NCBI GenBank assembly: GCA_026713545.1
Contig: JAPOOG010000109.1
Location: forward strand, 1 to 64,000
Length of the DNA: 64,000 nucleotides
Direction: 5' to 3'
Origin: Bryobacterales bacterium
GTDB taxonomy: Bacteria; Acidobacteriota; Terriglobia; Bryobacterales; UBA6623
Under the pieces are notes generated by a model. The model worked only from the letters and a program-made list of their open reading frames with translations, was not told the DNA's origin and made no database searches. Position 1 is the stretch's first letter. Each line of letters begins with the position of its first letter. Below are positions 16,663 through 24,882 of the stretch, piece after piece. Made by a program: the position numbers and the translations under genes.

Positions 16663-17688
16663 ATGACCGCGAACGATATCGCGAAACAACTCGACGGCCG
16701 CGTTCAGGGCGACCCGGACCGGCTCATTACCGGTGCGAACGATCTCCACGCCGCCCGGCCCGACCAGATCGCGTTCGTAGCCGGCGAACAAGCTCTCTCT
16801 CTCTCCGTAAACTCTCAGGCCGGTTGCCTCCTGGTCGCAGAGGACAGCCCCCCGCTCGACGGGCGCACCCTGATCCGTGTCCCCAAACCGCGCAAGGCAT
16901 TTGCGCGCGTCCTGCAAATCCTCCATCCGCCAGCACGGCCGGTCCCCGGCATTCATCCAACCGCCGTCATTGCTTCCTCGGCCATGCTGGGCGAAAGTGT
17001 TTCCATCGGCGCTCATGTGAGCATCGCAGACGAAGTGCGGGTCGGTGACAACACTGTCGTCGAAGCAGGCGTCTCGATCGGAAGCCGTTCTGTCATCGGC
17101 GCCGCTTGCCGGATCTATCCACGCGTCATCATCTACCACGAAGTCACCATCGGCAACCGCGTGATCCTCCACGCCGGTTGCGTGCTCGGCGCCGACGGCT
17201 TCGGCTTCGAACTTGACGACGAAGGCCATGAGAAGTTTCCGCAGTTGGGTACGGTCCGCATCGGCAGCGACGTCGAGATCGGCGCAAATAGCTGTGTCGA
17301 CCGCGCCGCCCTGGCCGCGACCGAAATCGGCGACGGCTCGAAAATCGACAACATGGTTCACATCGGCCACAATTGTACGATTGGCAAGTACGTCGTGATC
17401 GCTGCGCAAACAGGGCTGTCCGGAGGAGTCGTCGTCGGTGACCATGCCCTTCTCGGCGGTCAAATCGGCATCGGTGACAAAGCGCGCATCGAACCGCGCG
17501 CCGTGCTCGGCTCGGGATGCGGCGTGCTTCCCCACAAGATCGTCCCGGCCGGCGAGCCGTACTGGGGCACTCCGGCTCGACCGCTTCGTGAATATCTCAA
17601 GGGCCTCGCTCATCTGAGCCGGCTCCCGAAGATCATGCGCGAGCTGCGCGAGTTCCGCGCACAGGCAGCGGAGCGTGAACCCGAATGA
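16663..17688 (+). CDS. lpxD: UDP-3-O-acylglucosamine N-acyltransferase LpxD
   Basis: 341 residues from the ATG at 16663; the ORF to 16528 runs into the divergent nuclease gene. LpxD adds the N-linked hydroxyacyl chain to lipid A precursors. The N-terminal uridine-binding domain (NDIAKQLDGRVQGDP ... DQIAFVAGEQA) leads into beta-helix hexapeptides from about residue 100 (VSIGAHVSIADEVRVG, GCVLGADGFGFE). The catalytic His is in NMVHIGHNCTIG (residues 233/236). The C-terminal helix (LKGLAHLSRLPKIMRELREF) is typical. The stop overlaps the next start (ATGA), so the P-loop protein is probably translated with it. Confidence 0.97.
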   Translation: MTANDIAKQLDGRVQGDPDRLITGANDLHAARPDQIAFVAGEQALSLSVNSQAGCLLVAEDSPPLDGRTLIRVPKPRKAFARVLQILHPPARPVPGIHPTAVIASSAMLGESVSIGAHVSIADEVRVGDNTVVEAGVSIGSRSVIGAACRIYPRVIIYHEVTIGNRVILHAGCVLGADGFGFELDDEGHEKFPQLGTVRIGSDVEIGANSCVDRAALAATEIGDGSKIDNMVHIGHNCTIGKYVVIAAQTGLSGGVVVGDHALLGGQIGIGDKARIEPRAVLGSGCGVLPHKIVPAGEPYWGTPARPLREYLKGLAHLSRLPKIMRELREFRAQAAEREPE

Positions 17689-18290
17689 AGCTCGTCGTCA
17701 TCGGAGGACACAGCCGCAACATCGGAAAGACCTCGCTCGCGGCGCGCTTGATCTCGGAACTCCATGATCGCAACTGGACCGCGCTCAAGATCACGCAGTT
17801 CGGGCACGGTGTGTGCTCCACCGATGGCGATCCCTGCGACTGTCAACCTGCCAACCTCGACCACCCCTACGCCATCACGCGGGAAGACAATGCCTGCGGT
17901 GAAACCGATACCGCACGCCTCCTGCGAGCGGGCGCGCGCAACGTCTATTGGGTGCGGACCCGCATCGGTGAGCTCTCGGCCGTAATCCCCGCGGTACGCA
18001 AGCTGCTCGCAGGCCGGTCGCACGTTCTGATGGAATCCAACAGCATCCTCGATCACCTCAGACCGGACCTCTACCTGCCCGTCTTCGACTTCGCGGTCCC
18101 GGACTTCAAGTCCAGCTCGCGCTGCTTCCTCAACCGGGCAGACGCGCTCATCATTCGCGACCGGGCTGACTCGGCGCCGTCGTGGGGCGGCGTAGACCCC
18201 TTCCCGCCGGCGGACCGCCCGATATTCCTCGTCCGCCCGCCGGACTATTGCTCCCCGCCACTCGTCCAATTCGTTGCCCAGCGAGTCTGA
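17685..18290 (+). CDS. MobB-like P-loop protein, function unknown
   Basis: 201 residues. A P-loop sits at the very N-terminus (VIGGHSRNIGKTSL, residues 5-18), in the manner of MobB and related SIMIBI NTPases. A cysteine cluster follows (GVCSTDGDPCDC), then TDTARLLRAGARNVYWVRTR and a Walker-B-like VLMESNSILDHLRPDLYL. The last part (RCFLNRADALIIRD) resembles the base-recognition region of such proteins. No molybdenum cofactor gene is nearby; it is coupled to lpxD by an ATGA overlap and followed by truB. I cannot assign a role; the cysteines may bind a metal. Confidence 0.75.
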   Translation: MKLVVIGGHSRNIGKTSLAARLISELHDRNWTALKITQFGHGVCSTDGDPCDCQPANLDHPYAITREDNACGETDTARLLRAGARNVYWVRTRIGELSAVIPAVRKLLAGRSHVLMESNSILDHLRPDLYLPVFDFAVPDFKSSSRCFLNRADALIIRDRADSAPSWGGVDPFPPADRPIFLVRPPDYCSPPLVQFVAQRV

Positions 18291-18380
18291 ATGCCCGCAG
18301 CTTTCTCTCGCGTGGGGCAATCCGCCCCCCCATCCGTCTCCCCCAATCCGCCCCCGGGAAAGCGCCCAGGAACTCGCCGC

Positions 18381-18386
18381 TACAAT
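18381..18386 (+). promoter_or_regulatory. -10 box (TACAAT) placing truB transcription at its ATG
   Basis: TACAAT ends 7 nt before the ATG at 18394, which then becomes a leaderless start and yields the usual TruB N-terminus MDGVIILDKPVG. The alternative ATG at 18385 overlaps the box. Confidence 0.45.
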
Positions 18387-18393
18387 GACCTCA

Positions 18394-19275
18394 ATGGACG
18401 GAGTCATCATCCTCGACAAGCCCGTCGGCATCTCCTCGCATGACGCCGTCCAGAAGCTGCGCAAGATCACCGGCGTCAAGCGCATTGGTCATCTCGGCAC
18501 CCTCGATCCCCTTGGCGCCGGCGTACTGCCCATGGTGCTCGGACGAGCGACCCGCCTAGCGCGCTTCTTCCTGAACCACGATCGCGTTTACGAAGCAACG
18601 CTGCGATTCGGCTTCGCCACCGACACCTACGACCGCGAGGGTAAAGCGACTACCGAACCCATTGAAGTCGGCCTTGAACCCGATGTCCTCGAACCGCTTC
18701 TCAACGAGTTCCGAGGCAAGTTCGAGCAGGCGCCCCCTCCTGTTTCGGCGAAGAAGGTCGACGGCGTCCCCGCCTACAAGCTCGCCCGCAGGAACAAGCC
18801 CGTCGAACTCGATCCCGTCGAGGTCGAAGTCTACGAGCTCGCGTTGTTCAGCCTCGACGGACCGCGGGCGCGGATTCGCGTGTGCTGCTCGGCGGGAACC
18901 TACATGCGCTCCCTGGCCCATGATCTCGGCATCCGCCTCGGCCCTGGAGCCCACGTCGAAAGCCTCCGGCGGACCGCCATGGGCGAATTCACCATCGACC
19001 GGTCCCATACCCTCGACGACCTTGCCGTTCTTCGGTCTGAAGATCGTCTCGAAGAAGCGCTGACGACCCCCGACCAGCTTCTCCCCGAAATGCCGATCGA
19101 ACGGGTCGACGAGGTCACCGCCGCTCACATCGCCCACGGACGCGACTTCCGCGTCTCCGCCTTCGGCAACGGCAAAGGCTCCAAGCGCATCAAGGCCGTC
19201 AACCGTGACGGCAGGCTTGTCGCCATCGCCGAAGCCAAGATGCCGCTCCTCTACCACCCCATCATCGTTTTCTGA
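18394..19275 (+). CDS. truB: tRNA pseudouridine(55) synthase TruB
   Basis: 293 residues from the ATG at 18394 (18385 adds only MTS). TruB makes pseudouridine 55 in the T-loop of tRNAs. The N-terminal DGVIILDKPVGISSHDAV and the catalytic Asp38 in GHLGTLDPLGAGVLPM are diagnostic, followed by YEATLRFGFATDTYDREG, SAKKVDGVPAYKLAR and CSAGTYMRSLAHDLG. The C-terminal PUA-like tail (HIAHGRDFRV ... AVNRDGRLVAIAEAK) is present. A -10 TACAAT just upstream suggests it can be transcribed independently of lpxD. Confidence 0.97.
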   Translation: MDGVIILDKPVGISSHDAVQKLRKITGVKRIGHLGTLDPLGAGVLPMVLGRATRLARFFLNHDRVYEATLRFGFATDTYDREGKATTEPIEVGLEPDVLEPLLNEFRGKFEQAPPPVSAKKVDGVPAYKLARRNKPVELDPVEVEVYELALFSLDGPRARIRVCCSAGTYMRSLAHDLGIRLGPGAHVESLRRTAMGEFTIDRSHTLDDLAVLRSEDRLEEALTTPDQLLPEMPIERVDEVTAAHIAHGRDFRVSAFGNGKGSKRIKAVNRDGRLVAIAEAKMPLLYHPIIVF

Positions 19276-19424
19276 CTCCGGCTTCCCGATGATGATCTTG
19301 TCGGCGTAGCGTTCCCGAACCCGGGTCTTGATCCATTCGGCTGCTTCGAGCCCGGCTCGTCCGGGTCAGGGAGTTGTCGGACTGGCGAGGATGTGGCTGG
19401 GGAGTTTCCGAAGGTCAACTTGTT

Positions 19425-20150
19425 TCAGGGAATTATCGGTCCAGAATTGCCTAGACCGGCGCGGCGGCGGTCGGGGAGTGACTGGAGGATCTGGCTGTCG
19501 TCCTGAACCTGCCGCTTGTCGTTCTTCCCAATTGTCTGGGCGATGACGCTTGCCCGTTTCGCGTGCCAGGCGGTGAGTTCATCCTCCTGCCAGTGCTTGA
19601 ATCTGCTTTCGAAAACGGTTCCATCCAGGTTCCCGAAACGAATCGCCCGTTTCTTCTTGACCTCGGACTCGGCAGCGCCCGAGACCAGCAGCGCGTTGCC
19701 CTGCGCGACCGTGAGTGACGAGCCCTCCACTTCAGCCGCATCGAGTCGATACAAGCCTTTCTTGAGAAGATGGACCTTCGCCTCGCCGGCCAATAATGTC
19801 AGCGACTCTTCGTCGTAGACGATGTGGGCATCGACGATCATCGATCCCCGATGCAGTCTTACGCTCGCCGAGGTGAGCCCGGCGGACACCATTTCGACCT
19901 CCGAGTGCGGACCAAGACGCAGGTAGGAGCCCACCGCGAAGAGCACCTCGGCCCGTCCGTCTTCGGTTCGGAGTCGTTGCCCCTCCTCTAGGTGCAGCAA
20001 ACTAGGCCGGACCTCGATCAGACGCTCGTCCTGCAGCAAGACTCTGCCTTCGATGTGGTTGATCATCCCGGCCTTGGCGGAGATCACGTCCTGAGAAAAT
20101 GCCGCCACGGGCAGAAACAATGCGGCGGTGGCTTGTAGCAACGTTTTCAC
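19425..20150 (-). CDS. Secreted FecR-like domain protein
   Basis: 241 residues with a signal peptide (MKTLLQATAALFLPVAAFS, from a GTG start). The body recalls the beta-rich FecR domain: AGMINHIEGRVLLQDERLI, LEEGQRLRTEDGRAEVLF, GSYLRLGPHSEVEMVS and RLHRGSMIVDA. FecR-like modules outside iron-signalling operons occur in secreted structural proteins; no sigma factor or TonB receptor is nearby, so a signalling role is unlikely. The C-terminal 60 residues are helical and charged (FKHWQEDELTAWHAKRASVI), then end abruptly in a low-complexity tail. Function unknown. Confidence 0.7.
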   Translation of the reverse strand: MKTLLQATAALFLPVAAFSQDVISAKAGMINHIEGRVLLQDERLIEVRPSLLHLEEGQRLRTEDGRAEVLFAVGSYLRLGPHSEVEMVSAGLTSASVRLHRGSMIVDAHIVYDEESLTLLAGEAKVHLLKKGLYRLDAAEVEGSSLTVAQGNALLVSGAAESEVKKKRAIRFGNLDGTVFESRFKHWQEDELTAWHAKRASVIAQTIGKNDKRQVQDDSQILQSLPDRRRAGLGNSGPIIP

Positions 20151-20321
20151 AAGGCCCCGGAGGTTTGTGAGTGCAGTCTGTTGGATGTCTCTAGAAGCCT
20201 AACACACGCAGCGTAACCGCTCTGCATAAATCGATCGTGCGGTCACTACCCTTGAATCCTCACCACGAGGGGGACGCGGCCGTCAATGAATCCCGGCGCA
20301 TCCGGATCCGGTTCCGCGCGG

Positions 20322-20921
20322 TCAGTCACGCTTGGCCGCATACAACCCGCGGCTGCGGATGAACTCGCGGACGTTTGCGGGAAGCCAGTCCGAGACTCTC
20401 TCATCTGCTCTGAGCTTTCTCCGCAACTCGGTCGACGAAACCGGAAGCGCGACGCTCCGCAGCCAGTGAACCCGCGCGCCCTTGGGAACCCTCTCCTCGT
20501 CACATTCCGAGCCCGGACGGCTCACCACGATCCACTCCGTCCCGCGAACGACTTCTTCCCAACGATGCCAGGTCCGAATGTCGGCGAAGGCATCGCACCC
20601 GATCACGAAGAACAAACGGTCTCCGGCCGCCAAGTCCGGCTTGACACGCTGAATGGTGTCGATCGAGTAGTTCGGACGGCCGTCTTTCCGCTCCGCCTCC
20701 AGGTCCGACACCTCCAGGCACGCGTCCGCCTCGCAGGCAAGCTCGACCATGCGGTAGCGGTCAAGGTAGGGCGCCTCGGGCCGGCCCCCGCGGTGCGGCG
20801 GCGCCCCCACCGGGATCAGGAGCACCCGCTCGAGATCGAACGTATCCGCAGCCGCGCGCGCCACCTCCAGATGCCCCTGGTGAATGGGGTCGAACGTGCC
20901 GCCGTAGAGAGCGATGTTCAC
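20322..20921 (-). CDS. nadD: Nicotinate-nucleotide adenylyltransferase NadD
   Basis: 199 residues. NadD joins nicotinate mononucleotide and ATP in NAD synthesis. The nucleotidyltransferase motif [17 protein letters not shown], the region [22 protein letters not shown] and [12 protein letters not shown], and the C-terminal [11 protein letters not shown] (the ISSTxIR motif) are all present. The start is GTG and overlaps the obgE stop by 4 bp (GTGA), so it is the last gene of the rplU-rpmA-obgE-nadD operon. Confidence 0.97.
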   Translation of the reverse strand: MNIALYGGTFDPIHQGHLEVARAAADTFDLERVLLIPVGAPPHRGGRPEAPYLDRYRMVELACEADACLEVSDLEAERKDGRPNYSIDTIQRVKPDLAAGDRLFFVIGCDAFADIRTWHRWEEVVRGTEWIVVSRPGSECDEERVPKGARVHWLRSVALPVSSTELRRKLRADERVSDWLPANVREFIRSRGLYAAKRD

Positions 20922-21940
20922 TGGGTTGTCAGCGCCGCCTCGCGCACCGCGCGGACCTGCATCCCGAGGTAGCGCTTGAGCTCGTCAATCCCCTCGCCCA
21001 TCACCGAGGAGATGACGAAGAAAGGCATCTTGGCATCTTTGCAGAACCGCCGCAAGGCGTCGACCCGGCCGGTTTCTTGCACGGCGTCCGCCTTGGTGGC
21101 CACCACCACCATCGGTTCTTGGGCCAGCTTCGCCGAGAAGCTGGCCAACTCCTTGACGACGACTTGGTAGTCGGCGATCGGGTCGCGCTCACTGAAGTCG
21201 CTGACATCGATCAGATGTGCGAGGATGCGCGTCCGCTCGATATGCCGCAGGAACTGCAGCCCAAGCCCCAGCCCTTCGTGGGCGCCTGCGATAATCCCCG
21301 GAATGTCGGCCACGACGAAGCTGTCGAACTCATCGATCGAGACGACGCCGAGGTGCGGCTCCAGCGTCGTGAACGGATAGTCGGCGACTTTCGGATGCGC
21401 CGCCGAGATTCGTGCGATGAAGGTGGACTTGCCTGCGTTGGGGAAACCGACCAGCCCGACGTCGGCCAGCAGCTTCAGTTCGAAGCGCAGATCGAGATGT
21501 TCACCCGGTTCGCCCCGATCGGCTCGCCGCGGAGCCTGGTTCGTCGACGTTGCGAAGCGCGCATTCCCGCGACCTCCGCGGCCTCCTTTGGCCACGGCAA
21601 CCTCCTGTCCGTATTCGACCATGTCGGCCAGCTTCGCGCCGCTGGCCTCGTCGATGACTTCAGTCCCCACCGGGACTTCCAGGACGAGGTCTTGTCCGTT
21701 CCGGCCCGTGCGGTTGCTGCCCTCGCCGTGCCGGCCGCGTTCGGCCTTCTGTTCGGGCCTGTGCCTGAAATGTAGCAGTGTATTGTGTTGCCGGGCCGCC
21801 CTGATGACAACGTGCCCGCCGCGTCCGCCGTCGCCGCCGCTTGGACCTCCGTGGGGCGCGAACTTCTCCCGGCGGAACGCCATGCAGCCGTCGCCGCCGT
21901 CGCCGGCCTTGACCCTGACCCTGGCTTCGTCGACAAACAT
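20918..21940 (-). CDS. obgE: GTPase Obg/CgtA
   Basis: 340 residues. Obg is an essential ribosome-associated GTPase acting in large-subunit assembly and stress control. The glycine-rich Obg fold is obvious ([33 protein letters not shown]), then the G1 motif [10 protein letters not shown] (residues 164-173), [11 protein letters not shown], the G3 DIPGI and the G4 VATKAD. The C-terminal OCT domain is absent, as in many bacteria. It lies downstream of rpmA in the conserved order. Confidence 0.98.
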   Translation of the reverse strand: MFVDEARVRVKAGDGGDGCMAFRREKFAPHGGPSGGDGGRGGHVVIRAARQHNTLLHFRHRPEQKAERGRHGEGSNRTGRNGQDLVLEVPVGTEVIDEASGAKLADMVEYGQEVAVAKGGRGGRGNARFATSTNQAPRRADRGEPGEHLDLRFELKLLADVGLVGFPNAGKSTFIARISAAHPKVADYPFTTLEPHLGVVSIDEFDSFVVADIPGIIAGAHEGLGLGLQFLRHIERTRILAHLIDVSDFSERDPIADYQVVVKELASFSAKLAQEPMVVVATKADAVQETGRVDALRRFCKDAKMPFFVISSVMGEGIDELKRYLGMQVRAVREAALTTQ

Positions 21941-22130
21941 CAGCCGCTTCGTTGACGCTGGCTTCTCTTCTCGCGACGCTGATTTTCAGGCCTCGACACC
22001 GTGTTCAAGCTCGCTCAAGGCATTCGATACAGGCCTGACTCTCATCAGCGCGCGCAATGAAAACGGCGCGGAAGCTCCGCCTGCGCACGGCTTTGATGTC
22101 GTCCGGACGGCTGCCCCGCCGCTGGAAAGG

Positions 22131-22394
22131 CTAGGCGGTTTCAGTGGGCCGAACGTGGATCAGCCGCCCGCGGCGTCCGCGGTCAGCGAACTCGACCACG
22201 CCCGTGACCTTCGCGAACAACGTATCGTCCTTGCCGCGGCCCACGTTGTCGCCGGCTCGAAAGCGCGTGCCGCGTTGACGAACCAGGATCGATCCTCCGC
22301 TCACGAACTGGCCCGCGAAGCGTTTGACGCCCAGCCGTTGGGCGTTCGAGTCTCGGCCGTTTCGTGAACTTCCTAATCCCTTTTTGTGCGCCAT
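22131..22394 (-). CDS. rpmA: Ribosomal protein bL27
   Basis: 87 residues, [21 protein letters not shown] at the N-terminus, with [20 protein letters not shown] and the [14 protein letters not shown] strand. bL27 reaches towards the peptidyl-transferase centre of the 50S subunit. The ORF track fuses it to an upstream out-of-frame extension; the true start is the ATG at 22394. It lies 14 bp after rplU in the same operon. Confidence 0.97.
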   Translation of the reverse strand: MAHKKGLGSSRNGRDSNAQRLGVKRFAGQFVSGGSILVRQRGTRFRAGDNVGRGKDDTLFAKVTGVVEFADRGRRGRLIHVRPTETA

Positions 22395-22408
22395 GACTTC
22401 TCCCGCGG

Positions 22409-22717
22409 CTAGATCGAGATCTCGTCGATCCTCACTTGGGTGTATTCCTGCCGGTGGCCGTTCTTGCGCCGGTACATCTTGCGGCGCTTGAACTTGTACA
22501 CAATGATCTTCTTGCCGCGGCCGTGCGCCTTGATCGTACCCGTTACCTTCGCGGAACTGGCCGGCGCGCCCGCAACAAGGTCCCCATCGTCGGGTGAGAC
22601 CGCAAGCGCCTTGAACTCGACGATCGAGCCCACGTCGCCCGCCAGCTTCTCGATCTTCACTTCTTCTCCGGGCGAGACAGTGCACTGTTTCCCGCCCGTC
22701 TCGATGATGGCGTACAT
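22409..22717 (-). CDS. rplU: Ribosomal protein bL21
   Basis: 102 residues from the ATG at 22717: [20 protein letters not shown] at the start and [20 protein letters not shown] near the end, the rRNA-binding signature of bL21. The longer ORF to 22897 runs through the promoter and leader. It is the first gene of the operon; a TATAAT box lies 68 nt upstream. Confidence 0.97.
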   Translation of the reverse strand: MYAIIETGGKQCTVSPGEEVKIEKLAGDVGSIVEFKALAVSPDDGDLVAGAPASSAKVTGTIKAHGRGKKIIVYKFKRRKMYRRKNGHRQEYTQVRIDEISI

Positions 22718-22784
22718 GACCGCGGCCTGTGTGTGTTCCGAGGGAGCCCGCCGGAAGGCGGATGCTTCGACCTGAGTTCCTCCG

Positions 22785-22790
22785 ATTATA
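22785..22790 (-). promoter_or_regulatory. -10 box (TATAAT) of the rplU operon
   Basis: A perfect minus-strand TATAAT, without a good -35, predicts a leader of about 60 nt ahead of rplU. The leader contains the short hairpin CCGCC-TTCC-GGCGG. I cannot say whether this is an autoregulatory L21 leader. Confidence 0.5.
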
Positions 22791-22949
22791 CAACATCGCC
22801 GGCGCTTGGTTCTCTGCGTCGGGTGCGTTTGTATCCCGGTGTCACCAACAACTTGGGAAATCCGCTCTGCGCTCGCCTGCATCCCCGAACTCTTCAAGAA
22901 CTACGTGCTCTGATGCAGTTTTGATGCGCTTGCGAAGCGGTTTCTCTAC

Positions 22950-23098
22950 CCTGCGTTTCTCACTACGAGGCGAGCTGAACTGCGTGAGAGGCCGTCAGGA
23001 CAAGGCGCGAGCCGCTGGGCGTGAGCAACTCAGCCCTTAAGATTTTTCACGAATCACGGCTTTTGTGTTTTTCACGAAACACGAGTCACGGCTTTTTA
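22950..23098 (+). repeat. Family-1 element, degenerate copy with core type B and no right end
   Basis: CCTGCGTTTCTCACTACGAG starts a left arm close to the other copies. The centre follows core B (TTAAGATTTTTCACGAATCA) but the unit TTTTTCACGAA(T/A)CACG is repeated. No right terminus is visible. Confidence 0.7.
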
Positions 23099-23276
23099 AT
23101 ACCTATTGGTACTGAAGCCCTTCAGTCTTTTTTTTTCGCACCGGCCGGCATAGCATGAGGAAGCGAGGCTAAAGATCGACTTGCCGGCGCCGCGCCGCCC
23201 GCTATAGAGGCTGCCCCCACGACGGCAACACGACCTTATGCTTTTTACGAAACACGGCTTTTGCGGTTCAACGGCT

Positions 23277-23370
23277 GTCAGACATTTCTTCTGGAGCGAA
23301 CGAGGCCTCGGCCAACGGTTTTCACGAAACACGAATCACGAGACACGAAACACGGCTTTTTTTCGCCGTG
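23277..23370 (+). repeat. Core-B fragment of family 1
   Basis: GACATTTCTTCTGGAGCGAA followed by GGTTTTCACGAAACACGAAT closely matches the centre of the 3451-3619 copy (ATTTCTTCTTGGAGCGAACC). Both termini are missing. Confidence 0.65.
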
Positions 23371-23450
23371 GGTGCGCGACGGGTGGCGCCACCAGAAACC
23401 GCCGTCCGGACCATTGCGCCCGCCGACAAGTCACTGTTTTCCAGTTCACC

Positions 23451-23480
23451 ATTGTTCACTATTGTTCGCCATTGTTCAGC
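23451..23480. repeat. Short tandem repeat, three 10-bp units
   Basis: ATTGTTCACT, ATTGTTCGCC and ATTGTTCAGC follow one another, and a partial GTTCACC precedes them. It is AT-rich against a GC-rich background. Confidence 0.6.
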
Positions 23481-23579
23481 AAAAAATATTGTCCTGCGCC
23501 AGTGTCCTCGCGCCGCCCGCCGGGCTGCTCCCGCTGCCGCGAACACCAATCGAAACCATGCTGAGAACGGGGAACGTTC

Positions 23580-23660
23580 CAGCATGCATTTCTCACCACG
23601 CGGCGAGGTCAAGCGCGTGAGAGGGCCGTCAGGAGGAGGCGCGAGCCGCTGGTGGCGCGG
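23580..23660 (+). repeat. Family-1 palindromic element, left half only
   Basis: CATGCATTTCTCACCACGCG, then GGCGAGG, GCGTGAGAGGGCCGTCAGGA and GGCGCGAGCCGCTGG match a left arm; the right arm is missing. Confidence 0.75.
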
Positions 23661-23913
23661 TGTCGTTGGCGGGTCGGATATCAAACCTCAACGCTGTTTT
23701 GAATAGTGTGCCGGGCGTGATCCGGACATCCCGCCGTGGCAGGGGAAACCAGTCGCAGCATGTGCCTGGGCTTTGCGGGATGTTGGCGCGCGTGCCGCAG
23801 AGCTTGCTTCCCTTCCCCGGGACCGGGGGCGGCTGACGAGGAAGGCCGTCAAACGCTACGATGGAGAACTTTGTCGGGATATTTCCTGAATGGCTTGAGA
23901 AAGGTGTGTGCGG

Positions 23914-24762
23914 ATGAAACTGGTTACATTCACCCACGGCGGGAGCACGCGGGCGGGACTCGATGTCGGCGGCGGAGTGGCGGACCTGGGACCGGGCGGT
24001 TATCCGGATGTGCTCTCGTTCTTGAGGGCTGGTGATGCCGCGGCCCGCTATGCAAGGGAAGTGCTGGCAAGCCCAGGGGATGTCCTGCCGCACTCGGAGG
24101 TCAAGATCGAAGCGCCCATCCCCGACCCGCCGAAGTTCATTTGCATCGGGTTGAACTACCTGGACCATGCCAGGGAATCGGGCATGGAGGTTCCGACGAC
24201 GCCGACGGTCTTCACCAAGTATTCGAACGCCGTGATCGGACCCGGTGACGCGATCGAAATCCCGTCGGTGTCCAACGAGGTCGACTACGAGGCGGAGTTC
24301 GCCTTTGTCATCGGCAAAGAGGGACGGAACATCCCGCGGGACAAATGGGAGGAGTACGTGTTCGGCTATACCATCGTCCATGATGTGAGCGCGCGGGACT
24401 ATCAGCTCGCCACTTCCCAGTGGACGATCGGCAAGACGTTCGACACCTTCGGCCCGATGGGCCCGTCAATCGTCAGCAAAGACGAAATCGGAGATCCTCA
24501 CGATCTGCGAATCAGCCTGGATCTGAACGGACGGACGCTCCAGGACTCGAGCACGAAGCAGTTGATCTTCCGGATCCCGGAGCTGGTCGAGTATCTGTCG
24601 ACGGTGATGACCCTGCTGCCGGGAGACATCGTATCGACGGGAACGCCCCCCGGAGTCGGCTTCGCCCGGAAGCCCCCGATCTTCATGAAGCCCGGAGACG
24701 AAGTGGAGATCAAGGTGGAGGGCCTGGGGAAGCTGAGGAACCCGTGCGTAGCGGGGGCGTAG
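23914..24762 (+). CDS. Fumarylacetoacetate hydrolase (FAH) family protein
   Basis: 282 residues from the ATG at 23914. FAH-family enzymes split or decarboxylate beta-diketo acids in aromatic and sugar acid catabolism. The N-terminal MKLVTFTHGG and FICIGLNYLDHARESG lead to the metal-binding EVDYEAEFAFVIG (Glu pair), HDVSARDYQ (Asp), GKTFDTFGPMGPSI, then TLLPGDIVSTGTPPGVG and PGDEVEIKVEGLGKLRN. This pattern fits the cytoplasmic YisK/fumarylpyruvate hydrolase group. No pathway partners are adjacent, so the substrate is open. Unlike its two paralogues at 38861 and 39774 it has no export signal. Confidence 0.9.
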   Translation: MKLVTFTHGGSTRAGLDVGGGVADLGPGGYPDVLSFLRAGDAAARYAREVLASPGDVLPHSEVKIEAPIPDPPKFICIGLNYLDHARESGMEVPTTPTVFTKYSNAVIGPGDAIEIPSVSNEVDYEAEFAFVIGKEGRNIPRDKWEEYVFGYTIVHDVSARDYQLATSQWTIGKTFDTFGPMGPSIVSKDEIGDPHDLRISLDLNGRTLQDSSTKQLIFRIPELVEYLSTVMTLLPGDIVSTGTPPGVGFARKPPIFMKPGDEVEIKVEGLGKLRNPCVAGA

Positions 24763-24882
24763 CGAAGCGGTTGTTGCGAAGCCGCCAAGCACGGTGCAAG
24801 GCGTATCGCCGACGGCCTTCGACTTCCTCCTCGGATTTGTTGGCGGGCTATGCGGCTCTTGGCGGCTTTGCCAGGAACGTAC

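Larger units (their letters stand above)
22791..23913. other. 1.1-kb gene-free stretch filled with repeat debris
   Basis: No ORF here looks coding. Besides the individually listed repeats, it has four or more units of CACGAA(A/T)CACG (near 23047, 23070, 23244 and 23321), usually followed by GGCTTTT. A P-loop-like GAGKS in a short minus-strand ORF (23096-23332) has no supporting context. The final 200 bp before the FAH gene contain no recognised signal beyond a weak TACGAT near 23850. Confidence 0.6.

Noticed and set aside
22131-22796. 221-residue ORF covering rpmA
   Set aside because: Only the last 87 codons are bL27; the rest is rplU read in the wrong frame.
23096-23332. Short minus-strand ORF with GAGKS, resembling a P-loop
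   Set aside because: Only 78 codons, no Walker B or flanking fold, lies in repeat debris; probably coincidence.
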